Numbered from the stretch's first letter, positions 25,680-36,002 are shown. The stretch is DNA of 64,000 nucleotides from Deltaproteobacteria bacterium (GCA_012517315.1 JAAYVE010000018.1:48291-112290); one strand, 5' to 3'. A program made the numbers and translations. The notes: generated from the letters alone by a model not told the origin.

Positions 25680-26435
25680 TCAACTCCCCAGTTGCAGGAT
25701 GCTGCCGCTGGGGTGCCAAGGGGTGGTTTTCTTGATGGGGACGGGTTCGAAGCACTCGATGAGATCCCCCACACTCACCCGGTTGAAGTCGCTGATTTTC
25801 AGCCCGACTTCCTGTGCCGGTTTCCCGCTGTGGACCGGTTGCCTACCCACCTGGAGAGAATCGATTTTTCCCGAATAGACAGGTCCCATGGTGGAGATGA
25901 CCCGGAATCGCTTTCCCACGGCCAGCGTGCCTTCTTGGACCCTGCACCCCGCAATGATCCCCCCATGTCCTGTTTTGAAGAGGGCAATGACCTCCGCCTT
26001 GCCGGTGATCTTTTCGTCGGGTTCTTCCGTCCCCGATGGCGTGAGGCTCCTGGCGATGTTCAACACGTCCTGCGCCAGGGCGTAGATCACCTTGTGGATC
26101 CGCACTTCCACGCCGTGTTCCTTGGCCCACTGATCGAGCCTAGGCATGGCGCCTACGTTGAAGCCCACCACCAGTCGGCTGCCCGTCAAGGCCATGAGCA
26201 GATCGGACTTGGAGACGTCTCCCACCCCGGCGTGGATGATTTTGATCCGGACGCCGGGCGCTTCCGTTTTGGCCAAGGTCGCGGCGATGGCCTCCTGGGT
26301 CCCAATGGAGTCCGTCTTGAGGACGATTTCCAGTTTGTTGGCGGGGGATTCAGGTGGAAATGAGATTCCATGTGAGTCCTTTGTGCCTGCCTGCCCAGAC
26401 TTGCCCTTTTGGTGGCTGTGCTTCTTTTCCGTCAC
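25680..26435 (-). CDS. Free-standing homologue of the IF-2 C-terminal half (domains III and IV)
   Basis: 251 residues matching only the C-terminal half of translation initiation factor IF-2. The domain III-like part is LEIVLKTDSIGTQEAIAATL, VRIKIIHAGVGDVSKSDLLM, RLVVGFNVGAM and VEVRIHKVIYALAQDV. The C2-like beta-barrel, which in IF-2 binds fMet-tRNA, is GKAEVIALFKTGHGGIIAGC, YSGKIDSLQVGR and GLKISDFNRVSVGDLIECFE. There is no G domain and no P-loop. An intact GTG start at 26435 with AGGAG six to seven bases upstream and a Lys-rich N-terminal tail argue for a functional gene rather than a fragment. Its role is unknown; it could modulate initiation or bind tRNA. Neighbours are azlDC and a dead peroxidase gene. 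Confidence 0.85.
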   Translation of the reverse strand: MTEKKHSHQKGKSGQAGTKDSHGISFPPESPANKLEIVLKTDSIGTQEAIAATLAKTEAPGVRIKIIHAGVGDVSKSDLLMALTGSRLVVGFNVGAMPRLDQWAKEHGVEVRIHKVIYALAQDVLNIARSLTPSGTEEPDEKITGKAEVIALFKTGHGGIIAGCRVQEGTLAVGKRFRVISTMGPVYSGKIDSLQVGRQPVHSGKPAQEVGLKISDFNRVSVGDLIECFEPVPIKKTTPWHPSGSILQLGS

Positions 26436-26597
26436 GGGATACTCCTATCTTTGATGCATCCCCAACCGTCTATGTCCCAATTTAATCTTTCAGCCGGAAA
26501 AAGCAGCTGTTTCCGCGGCATTTTGGACCCTGGCCAAATGGTTTTGGCGGGCGGACCGCTTCATTTTCCGCAAACAAAGGAGAGGGGGCGACAGGAT

Positions 26598-26930
26598 CTA
26601 AAAGAGCTTTTCCAGGAGCCAATAGGTCAGCATCCCCACAATGACCGTACCTCCCAGGGATTTGGTCTTGAGGGCGAAACACAGGGTGGGAACGGCCGCC
26701 AGCGACTTGAGATTCACCGGCTGAAGACTCCGGCTGCCGCTATTGCTGCCGGAGAGGAATAGGTCTGAAAAGATGAGGGCGCTCAGTATGGCCACGGGAA
26801 TGAGATCGAGCCATTCCATGAACCATTCCGGGAGACTCTTTCGAGACAGGAAGAAAACGGGAAGCCATCTCGGGAGGTAGGTGACGATGCCCATTCCTGC
26901 GACGAGGAGTGCATAATCAGGATGTGTCAT
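26598..26930 (-). CDS. azlD: AzlD-type branched-chain amino acid transport subunit
   Basis: About 110 residues, small membrane protein of the AzlD family with three to four hydrophobic segments (LLVAGMGIVTYLPRWLPVFF; LIPVAILSALIFSDLFL; GGTVIVGMLTYWLLEKLF). The segment TYLPRWLPVFFLSRKSLPEW is typical. Pairs with AzlC as an exporter of branched-chain amino acids or azaleucine. The start at 26930 overlaps azlC by 14 bases; an upstream start at 26999 would lie deeper inside azlC. Confidence 0.88.
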   Translation of the reverse strand: MTHPDYALLVAGMGIVTYLPRWLPVFFLSRKSLPEWFMEWLDLIPVAILSALIFSDLFLSGSNSGSRSLQPVNLKSLAAVPTLCFALKTKSLGGTVIVGMLTYWLLEKLF

Positions 26931-27690
26931 GGGAGATCGCCTTTCGGAAAATGCGTTGCCTGAGGGCGTAGCCTGCGGTTGCCGCCAGGATGGATGCAAT
27001 GATCAGGTAGGCGTTTCCCGGCAGGACCAATGCCCAGAGGACCGAAAGTCCCCCGGCGATGACCGCCGTGACCGCGTAGATGGCCCCTCTCAGTTGATAG
27101 ACCAGGAGACAGAGAAACATGGCGCTCAGGGCATAGTCGATGCCGAGACTCCCCTCCGGAATGAAATGCCCGCCGTATCCCCCCGCGATGGTGCTCAGGA
27201 CCCACACTCCATTGGACACCTGGTTGACCACGAGAGCCCGGCCCGGGTCCCAGGATCCGTCTTTGAACCGGGCCGTGTTCACGGCGAAACTCTCGTCGGT
27301 GATGCCGTAGGCGAAGAGGGACACGAAGAGGGGGTGGGCCGCAGGGCGCAGATGCACGGCGAGAGATGAACTCATGAGCAGGTGCCGCAGGTTCACCATG
27401 AAGGTGGTTACAACAACGGGAAGAATGGAGGACCCGCCGGAGATCATGGAAACGGCGATGAACTGGGCACTCCCTGCAAAAACCAGGAGGGACATGAAAC
27501 CTATTTCGGGGGGACTGATTCCCGCTTTCTGGGCGAGCACGCCAAGGGCGAGGCCGATGGGCATGTAGCCGAGGCAGATGGGCCAAGCGGCCTTGACTCC
27601 GTCCCGGAGCGTCGCGATGGTCCGTCGACCCTCCCTCGAGTCCACTGCCAGGTCCCCGGCGGAAAGCTTCGTGTCCGGCTGAGGAGTCAC
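26917..27690 (-). CDS. azlC: AzlC-type branched-chain amino acid transport protein
   Basis: 257 residues, large subunit of the AzlCD exporter (LIV-E family). It has several transmembrane segments and family blocks GVKAAWPICLGYMPIGLALG, LLVFAGSAQFIAVSMI, TTFMVNLRHLLMSSSLAVHL and FAYGITDESFAV. Starts with GTG at 27690, one base after the nadC stop, so it is co-transcribed with valS and nadC; followed by azlD with a 14-base overlap. Confidence 0.92.
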   Translation of the reverse strand: MTPQPDTKLSAGDLAVDSREGRRTIATLRDGVKAAWPICLGYMPIGLALGVLAQKAGISPPEIGFMSLLVFAGSAQFIAVSMISGGSSILPVVVTTFMVNLRHLLMSSSLAVHLRPAAHPLFVSLFAYGITDESFAVNTARFKDGSWDPGRALVVNQVSNGVWVLSTIAGGYGGHFIPEGSLGIDYALSAMFLCLLVYQLRGAIYAVTAVIAGGLSVLWALVLPGNAYLIIASILAATAGYALRQRIFRKAISHDTS

Positions 27691-27691
27691 C

Positions 27692-28543
27692 TCACACTTC
27701 CATCCAACCGGCGGGAAGGTCCACCTCCATGGTGATATCGATGGCCCTGGCCGAATGAGTCAGTGCCCCGCAGCTGACGAAATGAACCCCTGTCCGGGCG
27801 ATCCGGGCGACGCGCTCCAGGGAGACTCCACCGGAAGCTTCCAGAATCGCTCTGCCCCGGTTGCGATCCACCGCTTCCCGGAGCATCTCGATAGAGAAGT
27901 TGTCCAGGAGGATCACGTCGGCCCCCGCATCCAGGGCCTCCTCCAGTTGCTCGAAGGTTTCCACCTCCACCTCGATTTTCATCAGGTGGCCCGCATGCCT
28001 GCGGCCCCGCTCCACCGCCTGGCGCACTCCACCTGCGGCGGCGATGTGGTTGTCCTTGATGAGGATGCCGTCGAACAGGCCAAAGCGGTGGTTTGTTCCC
28101 CCGCCATGGCGCACAGCCGCTTTCTCCAGTTCCCTCCAGAGGGGGGTTGTCTTCCGCGTGTCCAGCAGTCGGCAGGCGCTTCCCTCCATGGCGTCCACCA
28201 TGCGGCGAGTGAGGGTCGCGATGCCGCTCAGGCGCTGGAGAAGGTTGAGCGCCGTGCGTTCCCCGGACAGGAGGGCACACATGGAGCCTTCCAGGAAGAA
28301 AAAGGGATCCTCTGCGTTGATCTTGTCGCCGTCTCTGTGGGTCTTCTTGATGCGGATGCGAGGGTCCAGGAGTTCAAATACTCTGCAAAACGGCTGAGAA
28401 CCCGAGAGCACGAAGGACTCCCTGGCGAACACCAACGCCTTTCCCGTGGCGGCCTCATGGATGGTGGCCTCGGTGGTGACATCCCCCTGGCCGATGTCTT
28501 CCTCCAGGGCGAGAGTGATGAGTCGGTCCAGGCGGCTGTTCAT
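27692..28543 (-). CDS. nadC: Nicotinate-nucleotide diphosphorylase (quinolinate phosphoribosyltransferase)
   Basis: Makes nicotinate mononucleotide from quinolinate and PRPP in NAD synthesis. 283 residues, normal length. Characteristic blocks are [53 protein letters not shown], the signature [19 protein letters not shown] and [15 protein letters not shown]. The start overlaps the valS stop by four bases, indicating translational coupling. Confidence 0.96.
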   Translation of the reverse strand: MNSRLDRLITLALEEDIGQGDVTTEATIHEAATGKALVFARESFVLSGSQPFCRVFELLDPRIRIKKTHRDGDKINAEDPFFFLEGSMCALLSGERTALNLLQRLSGIATLTRRMVDAMEGSACRLLDTRKTTPLWRELEKAAVRHGGGTNHRFGLFDGILIKDNHIAAAGGVRQAVERGRRHAGHLMKIEVEVETFEQLEEALDAGADVILLDNFSIEMLREAVDRNRGRAILEASGGVSLERVARIARTGVHFVSCGALTHSARAIDITMEVDLPAGWMEV

Positions 28544-31233
28544 GGGCGGGTCATTCTTTGTACGTTCGCGGAGTCGCCTCTCATGGACTTGATCCGCTCG
28601 TAGTGATGACGGAGTTTTTCCAGCTTTTCCCCGAGCCGTGCGCCCTTTTCCCTCTCCTTTTCGATGACGTCTGCCGGCGCCTTCTGCAGGTAGTCCTCGT
28701 TGGAGAGTTTCCTCTGAGTGATCCCGAACTCTTTCTCCAGCTTGCCAAGCTCCTTCTCCAGACGCTTGGCTTCACTGTCGAAATCGATGATGTTTTCCAG
28801 GAGGACGAAAACCTGCACCTTCCCCACGACGGTGCTGGCAGCCACGCGAGGGCGCGACGCCTCCGCCGCCTGCCGCACGGCCAAGTCGGAAACCTTTGCC
28901 AGATCGACGATCATCCCCTCGTGGCGCAGCAGCAGCTCCCTCTCGGCGGCCTCTTCGCAAAAGCAGATCACCTGTACACGGGTTGCGGGGGGAACGTTCA
29001 TCTCTCCGCGAATGTTGCGGATTCCCCCGATGACCCCCATGAGACACTTCATCTCCTCTTCCGCTTTCGGGTCCAGCCGCTCCGGTTCCATCTCGGGCAG
29101 CCGCGCTTTCATGATGGAGTCACCGTGAACCGGCAGCTTCTGCCAGATTTCTTCGGTCACGAAGGGCATGATTGGGTGGAGAAGGACGAGCATGCGCTCC
29201 AGGACACTGATGGAGACCGCCTGGGCGAGGGACTTGGCGGCGGGATCCCCCCCATAGAAATCCGGCTTGATCATTTCCAGGTACCAATCGCAGTACTCAT
29301 GCCAGATGAACTGGTAAAGGGCTCCCGCGTACTGATTGAAGTGGTAGTTGTCCATGGCTGTGTCCACTTCCTCCACCACCCGCTGAAGGCGACTGAGAAT
29401 CCAGCGGTGAGCGAGGCCGGAGGGACGGGGAGGGATTGGAGGCAGTGCTCCATCCCCATCGAGGTTCATGAGGACGAGGCGCGCCGCGTTCCAAATCTTA
29501 TTGACGAAATGCTTGTACCCCTCGATTCGCTCAGGGGAGAGCTTGACGTCCCTGCCCTGGACGGCGAAGGCGGTGAGGGTGAACCGGAGGGCATCGGTCC
29601 CGTAGCGGTCCATCATGACGAGAGGATCGATGACATTTCCTTTGGACTTGCTCATCTTCTGCCCTTGGGCGTCCCGGACCAGGGCATGGACATAGACGTC
29701 GTTGAACGGGATCTCCTGCATGAAGTGGATGCCCATCATCATCATGCGCGCAACCCAGAAATAGAGAATGTCGAATCCCGTGACCAGTACCGACGTGGGG
29801 TAGAACTTCCGCAGTTCCGGAGTCTCATCCGGCCAGCCCAGGGTGGAAAAGGGCCAGAGTGCGGAACTGAACCAGGTGTCGAGGACGTCCGGGTCCTGTT
29901 CCAATTGGTCGCTCCCGCAATCGGGGCAAATGGATGGGTCCTGCAAGGAGACGATGACCCGCTCGCACACCTTGCAGTACCACGCGGGAATACGGTGCCC
30001 CCACCAGATCTGACGGCTCACGCACCAGTCTTCCAGGTTCTCGAGCCAGATGAAGTAGTCTTTCTCCCACTTGTTGGGAATAATCCGTGTCCTTCCTTCC
30101 CGAACGGCTTCCATGGCCTTTTCGGCAAGGGGTTGGGTGGAAACGAACCATTGAAGGGAGAGCATGGGTTCCACCACGCTTTTGCACCGATAGCAGTGTC
30201 CCACCCTGTTCTTGTGGCTTTCGGTCCTGGCCAGGAAGCCGCCGTTTTCCAGGTCCTTGAGGATTCGAGCCCGGCAGGCGTAGCGGTCCATTCCCGCGTA
30301 TGGGCCCGCATCTCGGGTCATGGCTCCGTTTTCCGAAATGACCTGGATGGAAGCCAGGTGGTGCTTGCGCCCGATTTCGAAGTCGTTGAAATCATGAGCA
30401 GGGGTGATTTTCAGGGCACCTGTCCCAAACTCGCGGTCCACGTATGGGTCCGCGATGACAGGGAGGCGCCGCTCCAGGATGGGCAGCACCACCTCCTTGC
30501 CGATGTGGGCTTTATAGCGGGGGTCCGCTGGGTGCACGGCGACGGCGGTGTCACCCAGCATGGTTTCAGGGCGAGTGGTTGCCACGACGAGGAAGCCTTT
30601 GCCCGAGGCCAGAGGGTATCGAATGTGGTAGAGGTGGCTGTCCAGTTCCTCTCCCTCCACTTCGATGTTCGCAAGGGCGGTCATGCACCGGGGACACCAG
30701 TTGATCATTCTCTTTCCCCGGTAGATGAGCCCCTCTTCGTAGAGGCGCACAAATACCTCCCGAACGGCCCGGGAGAGGCCTTCGTCCATGGTGAAGCGCT
30801 CCCTGGACCAATCACAGGATGCTCCCAGGCGCTTCAACTGGTTGATGATGATCCCGCCGTACTTTTCACGCCATTCCCAAACCCGGTTCAAGAAACCCTC
30901 TCTCCCCAGTTGGTAGCGGTCGGTTCCCTCTTGGGCCAGTTGCCGTTCCACGACATTCTGGGTGGCGATGCCGGCATGATCGGTGCCCGGGACCCAGAGG
31001 ACCTCGAAGCCCTTCATGCGCTTGAACCGGCAAAGAATGTCCTGGAGGGTGTTGTTGAGAGCATGTCCCATGTGCAGCTGGCCGGTGACATTGGGTGGCG
31101 GGATGGCGATACTGAAAGGGGGCTTGGAGTTGTGCGTATTGGCCTGAAAATAGCCACGGTTTTCCCAGTACCCGTACCAGCGAGATTCCACTTCCTTGAA
31201 TGTGTAAGCCTTAGGCAGAGTGCCTTCGCTCAT
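28540..31233 (-). CDS. valS: Valine--tRNA ligase
   Basis: 897 residues, the normal size. Class I synthetase with [16 protein letters not shown] (HIGH-type motif), the editing domain ([17 protein letters not shown]), a zinc-type [30 protein letters not shown] (KMSKS), the anticodon-binding domain, and the C-terminal coiled-coil arm ([16 protein letters not shown]). The acidic protein gene lies 19 bases upstream and nadC overlaps downstream by four bases. Confidence 0.97.
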   Translation of the reverse strand: MSEGTLPKAYTFKEVESRWYGYWENRGYFQANTHNSKPPFSIAIPPPNVTGQLHMGHALNNTLQDILCRFKRMKGFEVLWVPGTDHAGIATQNVVERQLAQEGTDRYQLGREGFLNRVWEWREKYGGIIINQLKRLGASCDWSRERFTMDEGLSRAVREVFVRLYEEGLIYRGKRMINWCPRCMTALANIEVEGEELDSHLYHIRYPLASGKGFLVVATTRPETMLGDTAVAVHPADPRYKAHIGKEVVLPILERRLPVIADPYVDREFGTGALKITPAHDFNDFEIGRKHHLASIQVISENGAMTRDAGPYAGMDRYACRARILKDLENGGFLARTESHKNRVGHCYRCKSVVEPMLSLQWFVSTQPLAEKAMEAVREGRTRIIPNKWEKDYFIWLENLEDWCVSRQIWWGHRIPAWYCKVCERVIVSLQDPSICPDCGSDQLEQDPDVLDTWFSSALWPFSTLGWPDETPELRKFYPTSVLVTGFDILYFWVARMMMMGIHFMQEIPFNDVYVHALVRDAQGQKMSKSKGNVIDPLVMMDRYGTDALRFTLTAFAVQGRDVKLSPERIEGYKHFVNKIWNAARLVLMNLDGDGALPPIPPRPSGLAHRWILSRLQRVVEEVDTAMDNYHFNQYAGALYQFIWHEYCDWYLEMIKPDFYGGDPAAKSLAQAVSISVLERMLVLLHPIMPFVTEEIWQKLPVHGDSIMKARLPEMEPERLDPKAEEEMKCLMGVIGGIRNIRGEMNVPPATRVQVICFCEEAAERELLLRHEGMIVDLAKVSDLAVRQAAEASRPRVAASTVVGKVQVFVLLENIIDFDSEAKRLEKELGKLEKEFGITQRKLSNEDYLQKAPADVIEKEREKGARLGEKLEKLRHHYERIKSMRGDSANVQRMTRP

Positions 31234-31252
31234 GGGAACGCCCCCTCACGGT

Positions 31253-31990
31253 TCATCGCTCTTTCTCCATGTCCTTCCTCAGATTTTCCAGTTCCTCCCG
31301 AAGAAGGCTGCGAACGACTCCGGGAAGCTTTGCTTCGACAATCTCCCGGATCGCCTGGAGAAGCCTCTCCTCCAGGTCATCGATCAACCTGTCCACGTCT
31401 GTAGAGCCGGTAGTCGTTTGGGGAACAAATCCGGCTTCGGGGGGCGGCGTGAGAGGCTTGTCTGCAACCGGGACTGCGGGTTTGCCTGCCGCTTCCCCAG
31501 GAGGCTTCCCTGCATCACGTTGTCTTTCCACAAGCCTCTGGGAGTCGTTTTCTTCCTCGTCCTTCAAGAGGAAATCGAGATCGGAATCGATCCCTTTCTC
31601 ACCCCTCGAGGGACGAGGGGCGGAATCCTCTGCCGAGATGCCCCGGACGGCTTCCCCTGGCGGGGCGGTCTTGTCCTTTTTGAGAAAGGGCGCTGACTCA
31701 AGATCCTCTTCGAAACCGAATTCCTTGAGCAAATCCGCTTCGAGGGCGTTTTCATCCCTTTCATCGAGTTCCGCGTCCAGGGCGTTCAAATCCAGGTCAC
31801 CGTCGGCATCCAGTATGATCTCATCCTCCGCATGTCGACCTTTCCCCTTTTCCACAAGTCCTAGTTCAACGATGTCCTCCAGATCGATGATCTCATCGTC
31901 GTCGCCGTCACCATCGGAAAAGATATCCTCGTCCCTGGAAGGCTTTCGTTCCTGCAGGTCCCGGTTATTGCTCGTCTTCCCCTTTTTCAT
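31253..31990 (-). CDS. Acidic, Asp/Glu-rich protein of unknown function
   Basis: 245 residues. The N-terminal two thirds are strongly acidic and low complexity (DEDIFSDGDGDDDEIIDLED; DEIILDADGDLDLNALDAEL). A Pro-rich linker follows, then a helical C-terminus (DVDRLIDDLEERLLQAIREI, RSLLREELENLRKDMEKER) likely to form coiled coil. I believe acidic proteins of this sort recur upstream of valS in Desulfobacterota, but have no assigned function for them. ATG at 31990 is chosen over TTG at 32005. Same strand as valS, 19 bases upstream. Confidence 0.7.
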   Translation of the reverse strand: MKKGKTSNNRDLQERKPSRDEDIFSDGDGDDDEIIDLEDIVELGLVEKGKGRHAEDEIILDADGDLDLNALDAELDERDENALEADLLKEFGFEEDLESAPFLKKDKTAPPGEAVRGISAEDSAPRPSRGEKGIDSDLDFLLKDEEENDSQRLVERQRDAGKPPGEAAGKPAVPVADKPLTPPPEAGFVPQTTTGSTDVDRLIDDLEERLLQAIREIVEAKLPGVVRSLLREELENLRKDMEKER

Positions 31991-32183
31991 CGTGATCGCT
32001 TTCAATGTCCCCGAAGGTTGAATCCTCCCCCTGCACTGAACTCAGCTGCGTGGGTGTGTCGTCTGTCTGGAATCATGGCGACCCGTCAGCAGCGGGGCAA
32101 CCGCCCAAAATGAACAGGGTCGGATCGCGGGGCTGAAGGTCCAGAAAAAGCAAGCCACCGATACCATGTTGAAAATTTCCATG

Positions 32184-33290
32184 TCAAGGTGCATATCGAT
32201 CGGACGAGTTCCCGCCGACCTTCATCCACGGCCGGGGAAGGAACAGCCGGCTGTAAAGGTCCAGGGCGTAGCGGTCGGTCATACCGGCGATGTGATCGCA
32301 GACCTGACGTTCCCTGGGGCAGTCCGCCTGAAAGGCCCCCAGTTCTTTTCGAAAAACGGCGTCATCCGTCATGAATATTTCGTACAGATCCCCTATGATC
32401 TTTCTCACGCGATGGAATTCCTGCCTGAAAGGCGGAATGTCGTAAACCCGTTCGAACAAGAAGGTGCGCAGGGCATCGACTCTCTCGAGCATCTCCTCGC
32501 TCAACCGCACCTCCGTGAGTCCTGTATCGAGGCTGGAGAAGACGATGTTTTCCACCAGCCTGTGGATCCTTTCCCCATGACTTCGTCCCACGTGTTCCAG
32601 GATGTCTTTGGGGATGTCGTCCATTGTGAGGATCTCGGCGCGCAGCGCGTCATCGAGGTCGTGATTCAGGTAGGCAACGATGTCGGCCAGTCGGACCACA
32701 CGGCCTTCAAGGGTCATGGCCCTGCCTTCGGGTTCACCCAGGATGGGCTTGGATCTTCCCTTTGAATGCTTAAGGATCCCGTCGCGCACCTCCAGGGTCA
32801 GGTTGAGACCGCGCCCGTCTTTCTCCAGTTCGTCCACGATCCGCAGGCTCTGTTCGTTGTGGTAAAAACCACCGGAAACCAGGCTGTTGAGGGCTCGTTC
32901 ACCCCCATGCCCGAAAGCCGTGTGCCCCAGGTCGTGCCCCAGGGCGATGGCTTCGATGAGATCCTCGTTCAGGGATAGGGCCCGCCCGATGGTGCGGGCA
33001 ATCTGGGAAACCTCCAGGGTATGCGTGAGGCGGGTTCTGTAGTGGTCTCCCGTTGGGGAGATGAAGACCTGGGTTTTGTGCTTCAGTCTCCTGAATGCCT
33101 TGCAGTGGACGATACGGTCCCGGTCCCTTTGGTAGGCCGTTCTCAAAGGGCATTCGGGTTCCTCCCGCAGGCGCCCTTTCGTCTCACGGCTCAGTTGTGC
33201 CTGGGGGGCGAGGTACTGGCTCTCTTTGCGTTCGATCCGGGAGCGCAGGGATTCCCCTGAAAACTCTGATAGATATGGGGCAGCAACCAT
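32184..33290 (-). CDS. dGTPase-like HD-domain deoxynucleotide triphosphohydrolase
   Basis: About 368 residues, the short bacterial dGTPase-like family that cleaves dNTP to deoxynucleoside and triphosphate. It has CPLRTAYQRDRDRIVHCKAF, RRLKHKTQVFISPTGDHYRT, RLTHTLEVSQIARTIGRAL (first metal His), AIALGHDLGHTAFGHGGERA (HD pair), GGFYHNEQSLRIVD and VRLADIVAYLNHDLDDAL. Several start codons lie close together (33344, 33299, 33290); 33290 gives the family-typical N-terminus. Divergent from lptF. Confidence 0.9.
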   Translation of the reverse strand: MVAAPYLSEFSGESLRSRIERKESQYLAPQAQLSRETKGRLREEPECPLRTAYQRDRDRIVHCKAFRRLKHKTQVFISPTGDHYRTRLTHTLEVSQIARTIGRALSLNEDLIEAIALGHDLGHTAFGHGGERALNSLVSGGFYHNEQSLRIVDELEKDGRGLNLTLEVRDGILKHSKGRSKPILGEPEGRAMTLEGRVVRLADIVAYLNHDLDDALRAEILTMDDIPKDILEHVGRSHGERIHRLVENIVFSSLDTGLTEVRLSEEMLERVDALRTFLFERVYDIPPFRQEFHRVRKIIGDLYEIFMTDDAVFRKELGAFQADCPRERQVCDHIAGMTDRYALDLYSRLFLPRPWMKVGGNSSDRYAP

Positions 33291-33644
33291 CCAAACCATC
33301 CTGATGTGAAGTCGATCCGTTCCCTCCAATGGAGGGGGCGACATGCGAATGTTGCCGCCATGGTCAAAATACGCAGACTCTGCTATATGGTTTTCACTCC
33401 AACACCCGGGGCCGGCGGGCGTCTCGTTCCCTGATGAGAGAATGGGCCAGTGGCAAAACCGGCCTTTGAACCTCGCACCGGTGCGCGTTCTCCGGCCTTT
33501 TGCCCCTGTTGGACGCGGGAGAAGGACAGAACCTGCCAGGGTGTTCCTGGAATGTTTCTGCCCGCTGAACCAGGCGTGTGCCGTCCAGTCAAGGCACAGG
33601 GCATGGACCCCTCTTGATGGGGGGCGCGACGATTCAGGAGACCA
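33291..33644. other. Divergent intergenic region (dGTPase-like gene / lptF)
   Basis: About 350 bases between divergent genes. No open frame with a credible ribosome site or product. It should hold promoters for both directions, but I see no strong hexamer pair. Confidence 0.4.
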
Positions 33645-34835
33645 ATGCCGAAAACGCTCACCCGATATCTGATCAAAGAACAGATCATCCCCCTGAGCAT
33701 CTGCTTTCTCGGACTGTGCCTCATACTCGTCACCGGCCGCATGCTGCAGCTCTCCCGGTATCTCTTCGCATCCTCAGCCAACCTGTGGGATTTCGGGGAA
33801 CTCATCGGGTTCGCCATGCCCAAGCTTATTATTTACGCGTTTCCCATGGCCAGCCTCATCGGGGTGCTCCTTGCCCTGGTACGCTTGAACAGCGACAGCG
33901 AGTTGGTCGGGTTTCGAGCCGCCGGCATCGGCTTCGCTCAATTCCTCCCGTCTGTTTTGCTTGTGGCAAGCCTTGCGGCAATCCTCTCTTTTCTGAACAG
34001 CGTCTACCTGCTCCCCTCGGCCAACACATCCTTTCAAAACAAGCTCAAGTCCATTGGTCGCATCAGCATACCAGCCCTGCTCAAAGAAAACACCTTCATC
34101 GATCTGATTCCTAACCTCATCTTCTACTTCGATACGGTGAAGACCACGGAACTCATTGTGGAAGGCATCTTCGTGCAGGATCACAGGCAGCCGGATATCA
34201 GGATCGCCATTGTTGCGCAGAGTGCTCGCATTCTATACCAGAAAGACTTGAGCCACGTCATCTTCAAGATCCAGAATGGCATCATCACGCGCATTCCCGA
34301 TGCCCTCAAGGATGCACAAGCCATCACTTTCAAAACATATGAACTTTCCCTCTCCCTCGACGAAGTCTTCGGCAGCCTTTCCGGCGGTGCAAAGGGAAGG
34401 AAGGAAATGAACCTGGAAGAACTCTATCTCATGAGCTATGGTGCGGACAAGAGGGCGGATCCCCGCTTTGCCCTGGAATTCCACAGTCGCCTGGCCCTGC
34501 CCGTGAGTTGCTTGCTCTTCGGTCTGGTGGGGGCTCCCCTGGGCGCCCTTTTTCGCCAAAGAAGCCGAATGGCGGGCGTCACCCTCGGAATCCTCATTTT
34601 CCTGGCCTATTACATGGGACTCTCCGCTGGAAGGGGGCTTGGGGAAAACCGGTTGCTCTCCCCCCACTTGGCCATGTGGGCTCCCAATTGCAGCATCGCC
34701 CTGCTGGCCGTCTATCTCTGGGTCAAGGTGCATACGGAGACCCCCTTCGGAATCGCCATCCTGTTGGAAAAGATAGAGCGGCGCTTTCCCCGCCTCCGGG
34801 CATGGATCTACAAGAAAGGACGATACGCCGACTGA
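33645..34835 (+). CDS. lptF: LPS export ABC transporter permease LptF
   Basis: 396 residues of the LptF/LptG (YjgP/YjgQ) family. It forms with LptG and LptB the inner-membrane complex that extracts LPS and feeds it to the LptC-A-D bridge. N-terminal transmembrane segments are TRYLIKEQIIPLSICFLGLC, then LIGFAMPKLIIYAFPMASLIG and the SDSELVGFRAAGIG coupling loop. A periplasmic beta-jellyroll lies in the middle, and the C-terminal segments have SRLALPVSCLLFGLVGAPLG and LGILIFLAYYMGLSAGRGLG. Paired with lptG 93 bases downstream. Confidence 0.92.
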   Translation: MPKTLTRYLIKEQIIPLSICFLGLCLILVTGRMLQLSRYLFASSANLWDFGELIGFAMPKLIIYAFPMASLIGVLLALVRLNSDSELVGFRAAGIGFAQFLPSVLLVASLAAILSFLNSVYLLPSANTSFQNKLKSIGRISIPALLKENTFIDLIPNLIFYFDTVKTTELIVEGIFVQDHRQPDIRIAIVAQSARILYQKDLSHVIFKIQNGIITRIPDALKDAQAITFKTYELSLSLDEVFGSLSGGAKGRKEMNLEELYLMSYGADKRADPRFALEFHSRLALPVSCLLFGLVGAPLGALFRQRSRMAGVTLGILIFLAYYMGLSAGRGLGENRLLSPHLAMWAPNCSIALLAVYLWVKVHTETPFGIAILLEKIERRFPRLRAWIYKKGRYAD

Positions 34836-34928
34836 GTTGCTCGCCGACATTGCTTCGGGGATCCGGCCCAGTGCCGGGCCTGCGGGTTTTTCCAAGAATC
34901 AAAATGCCCCCTGAGGGCGTGAGAGAGT

Positions 34929-36002
34929 GTGGTGAAGATCATCCCCCGTTACGTACTGCAACATTTTTTCCCCGTGTTTTGGCTTTCCATTCTCGCCTTC
35001 ACGGGACTCTACCTCATCATCGATTTCTTCGAGAAGATCGAGGACATCGTGAAAAGTGCGCTGCCTGCCGGCCACATGATCCGCTATTTCCTTTGCAAGG
35101 CACCTCTCATCGTCACGCAGGGCTTTCCCATGAGCAGTCTGCTGGCTGCACTCATTTCCCTGGGTATACTCAAGAGAAACCGTGAACTTGTCGCCATGAG
35201 AGCCGCAGGAATCGGGGCGATGCGCTATGCGGGGCCCATCGTGGCGGCATCCCTGGGGTTGTGCGTAGCCCAATTTGTACTGGACGAGTCCGTCGCCCGA
35301 CCGCTCAACAAGGAGGCGCAGGAGTTCTGGCAGCAATCCAGGAAGAAAGGTTCGCCCATCTGGCGGCACGAGAACGTGTGGTTCAAGGGACGGGACACAA
35401 TTTACCAGATCCGCATTTACGACCGGAGCAATGCCAGCATGGAGAAGGTGTCGCTCTTTTACCTCGGCCCGGGGTTCAAAATGACCCAGCGACTGGACGC
35501 CAAGTCTGTCCGCTGGAACGGGCGCAAGTGGGTGGCGAGGGAGGGAATCCTGCTCCAGTTTTCCGAGGATGCCACGAAGCAGGAGTGGTTCGAGGAAAGG
35601 GAACTGGATCTGCCCGAGACCCCCTCCGATTTCGCGGGCATTGAGACCCTGCCGGAGCAGCTTCAGTGGCTTGACTTGCTGCGCTATGCCAGGAGAATCC
35701 GACAGGAAGGCTACAATTCAGCCCCCTACGAAGTAGAACTGCACTTGAGGATTGCGCTTCCTCTCACCTCGGTGATCCTATCTCTGCTTGGAATCTGTAT
35801 TGTCATGCGCCAGAGCATTCAGGGAGGAATCGCCGGCGGCTTGGTCATCGCGTTAGTGGTTGCTTTTCTTTACTTAACCGTTCTACAAATAGGATCCTCC
35901 CTCGGCAGCGTGGGGATCCTTCCACCGTATGTGGGGGTGTGGGCATCCTGCATCATTTTTCTGGCTTTGGTGGGCTATCTGTGGATCAGGGATTATCAGT
36001 GA
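34929..36002 (+). CDS. lptG: LPS export ABC transporter permease LptG
   Basis: 357 residues, second LptF/LptG permease. N-terminal segment PRYVLQHFFPVFWLSILAFT; APLIVTQGFPMSSLLAALIS; the coupling segment KRNRELVAMRAAGIGAMR; a periplasmic beta-jellyroll (residues about 105-255); and C-terminal membrane segments (HLRIALPLTSVILSLLGICI). It starts with GTG at 34929. The order lptF-lptG followed by glycosyltransferases fits a cell-surface glycolipid locus. Confidence 0.92.
   Translation: MVKIIPRYVLQHFFPVFWLSILAFTGLYLIIDFFEKIEDIVKSALPAGHMIRYFLCKAPLIVTQGFPMSSLLAALISLGILKRNRELVAMRAAGIGAMRYAGPIVAASLGLCVAQFVLDESVARPLNKEAQEFWQQSRKKGSPIWRHENVWFKGRDTIYQIRIYDRSNASMEKVSLFYLGPGFKMTQRLDAKSVRWNGRKWVAREGILLQFSEDATKQEWFEERELDLPETPSDFAGIETLPEQLQWLDLLRYARRIRQEGYNSAPYEVELHLRIALPLTSVILSLLGICIVMRQSIQGGIAGGLVIALVVAFLYLTVLQIGSSLGSVGILPPYVGVWASCIIFLALVGYLWIRDYQ

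Noticed and set aside
25680..26435. IF-2-like gene as a pseudogene fragment of infB
   Set aside because: It has its own start codon and good ribosome site, an intact frame through both domains and a distinct N-terminal tail; no G-domain remnant lies upstream.
28558..31404. Very long open frame (948 codons) on the plus strand
   Set aside because: It is the exact antisense of valS, whose protein is unmistakable; GC-rich codon use keeps the opposite strand open. The translation has no domain sense.
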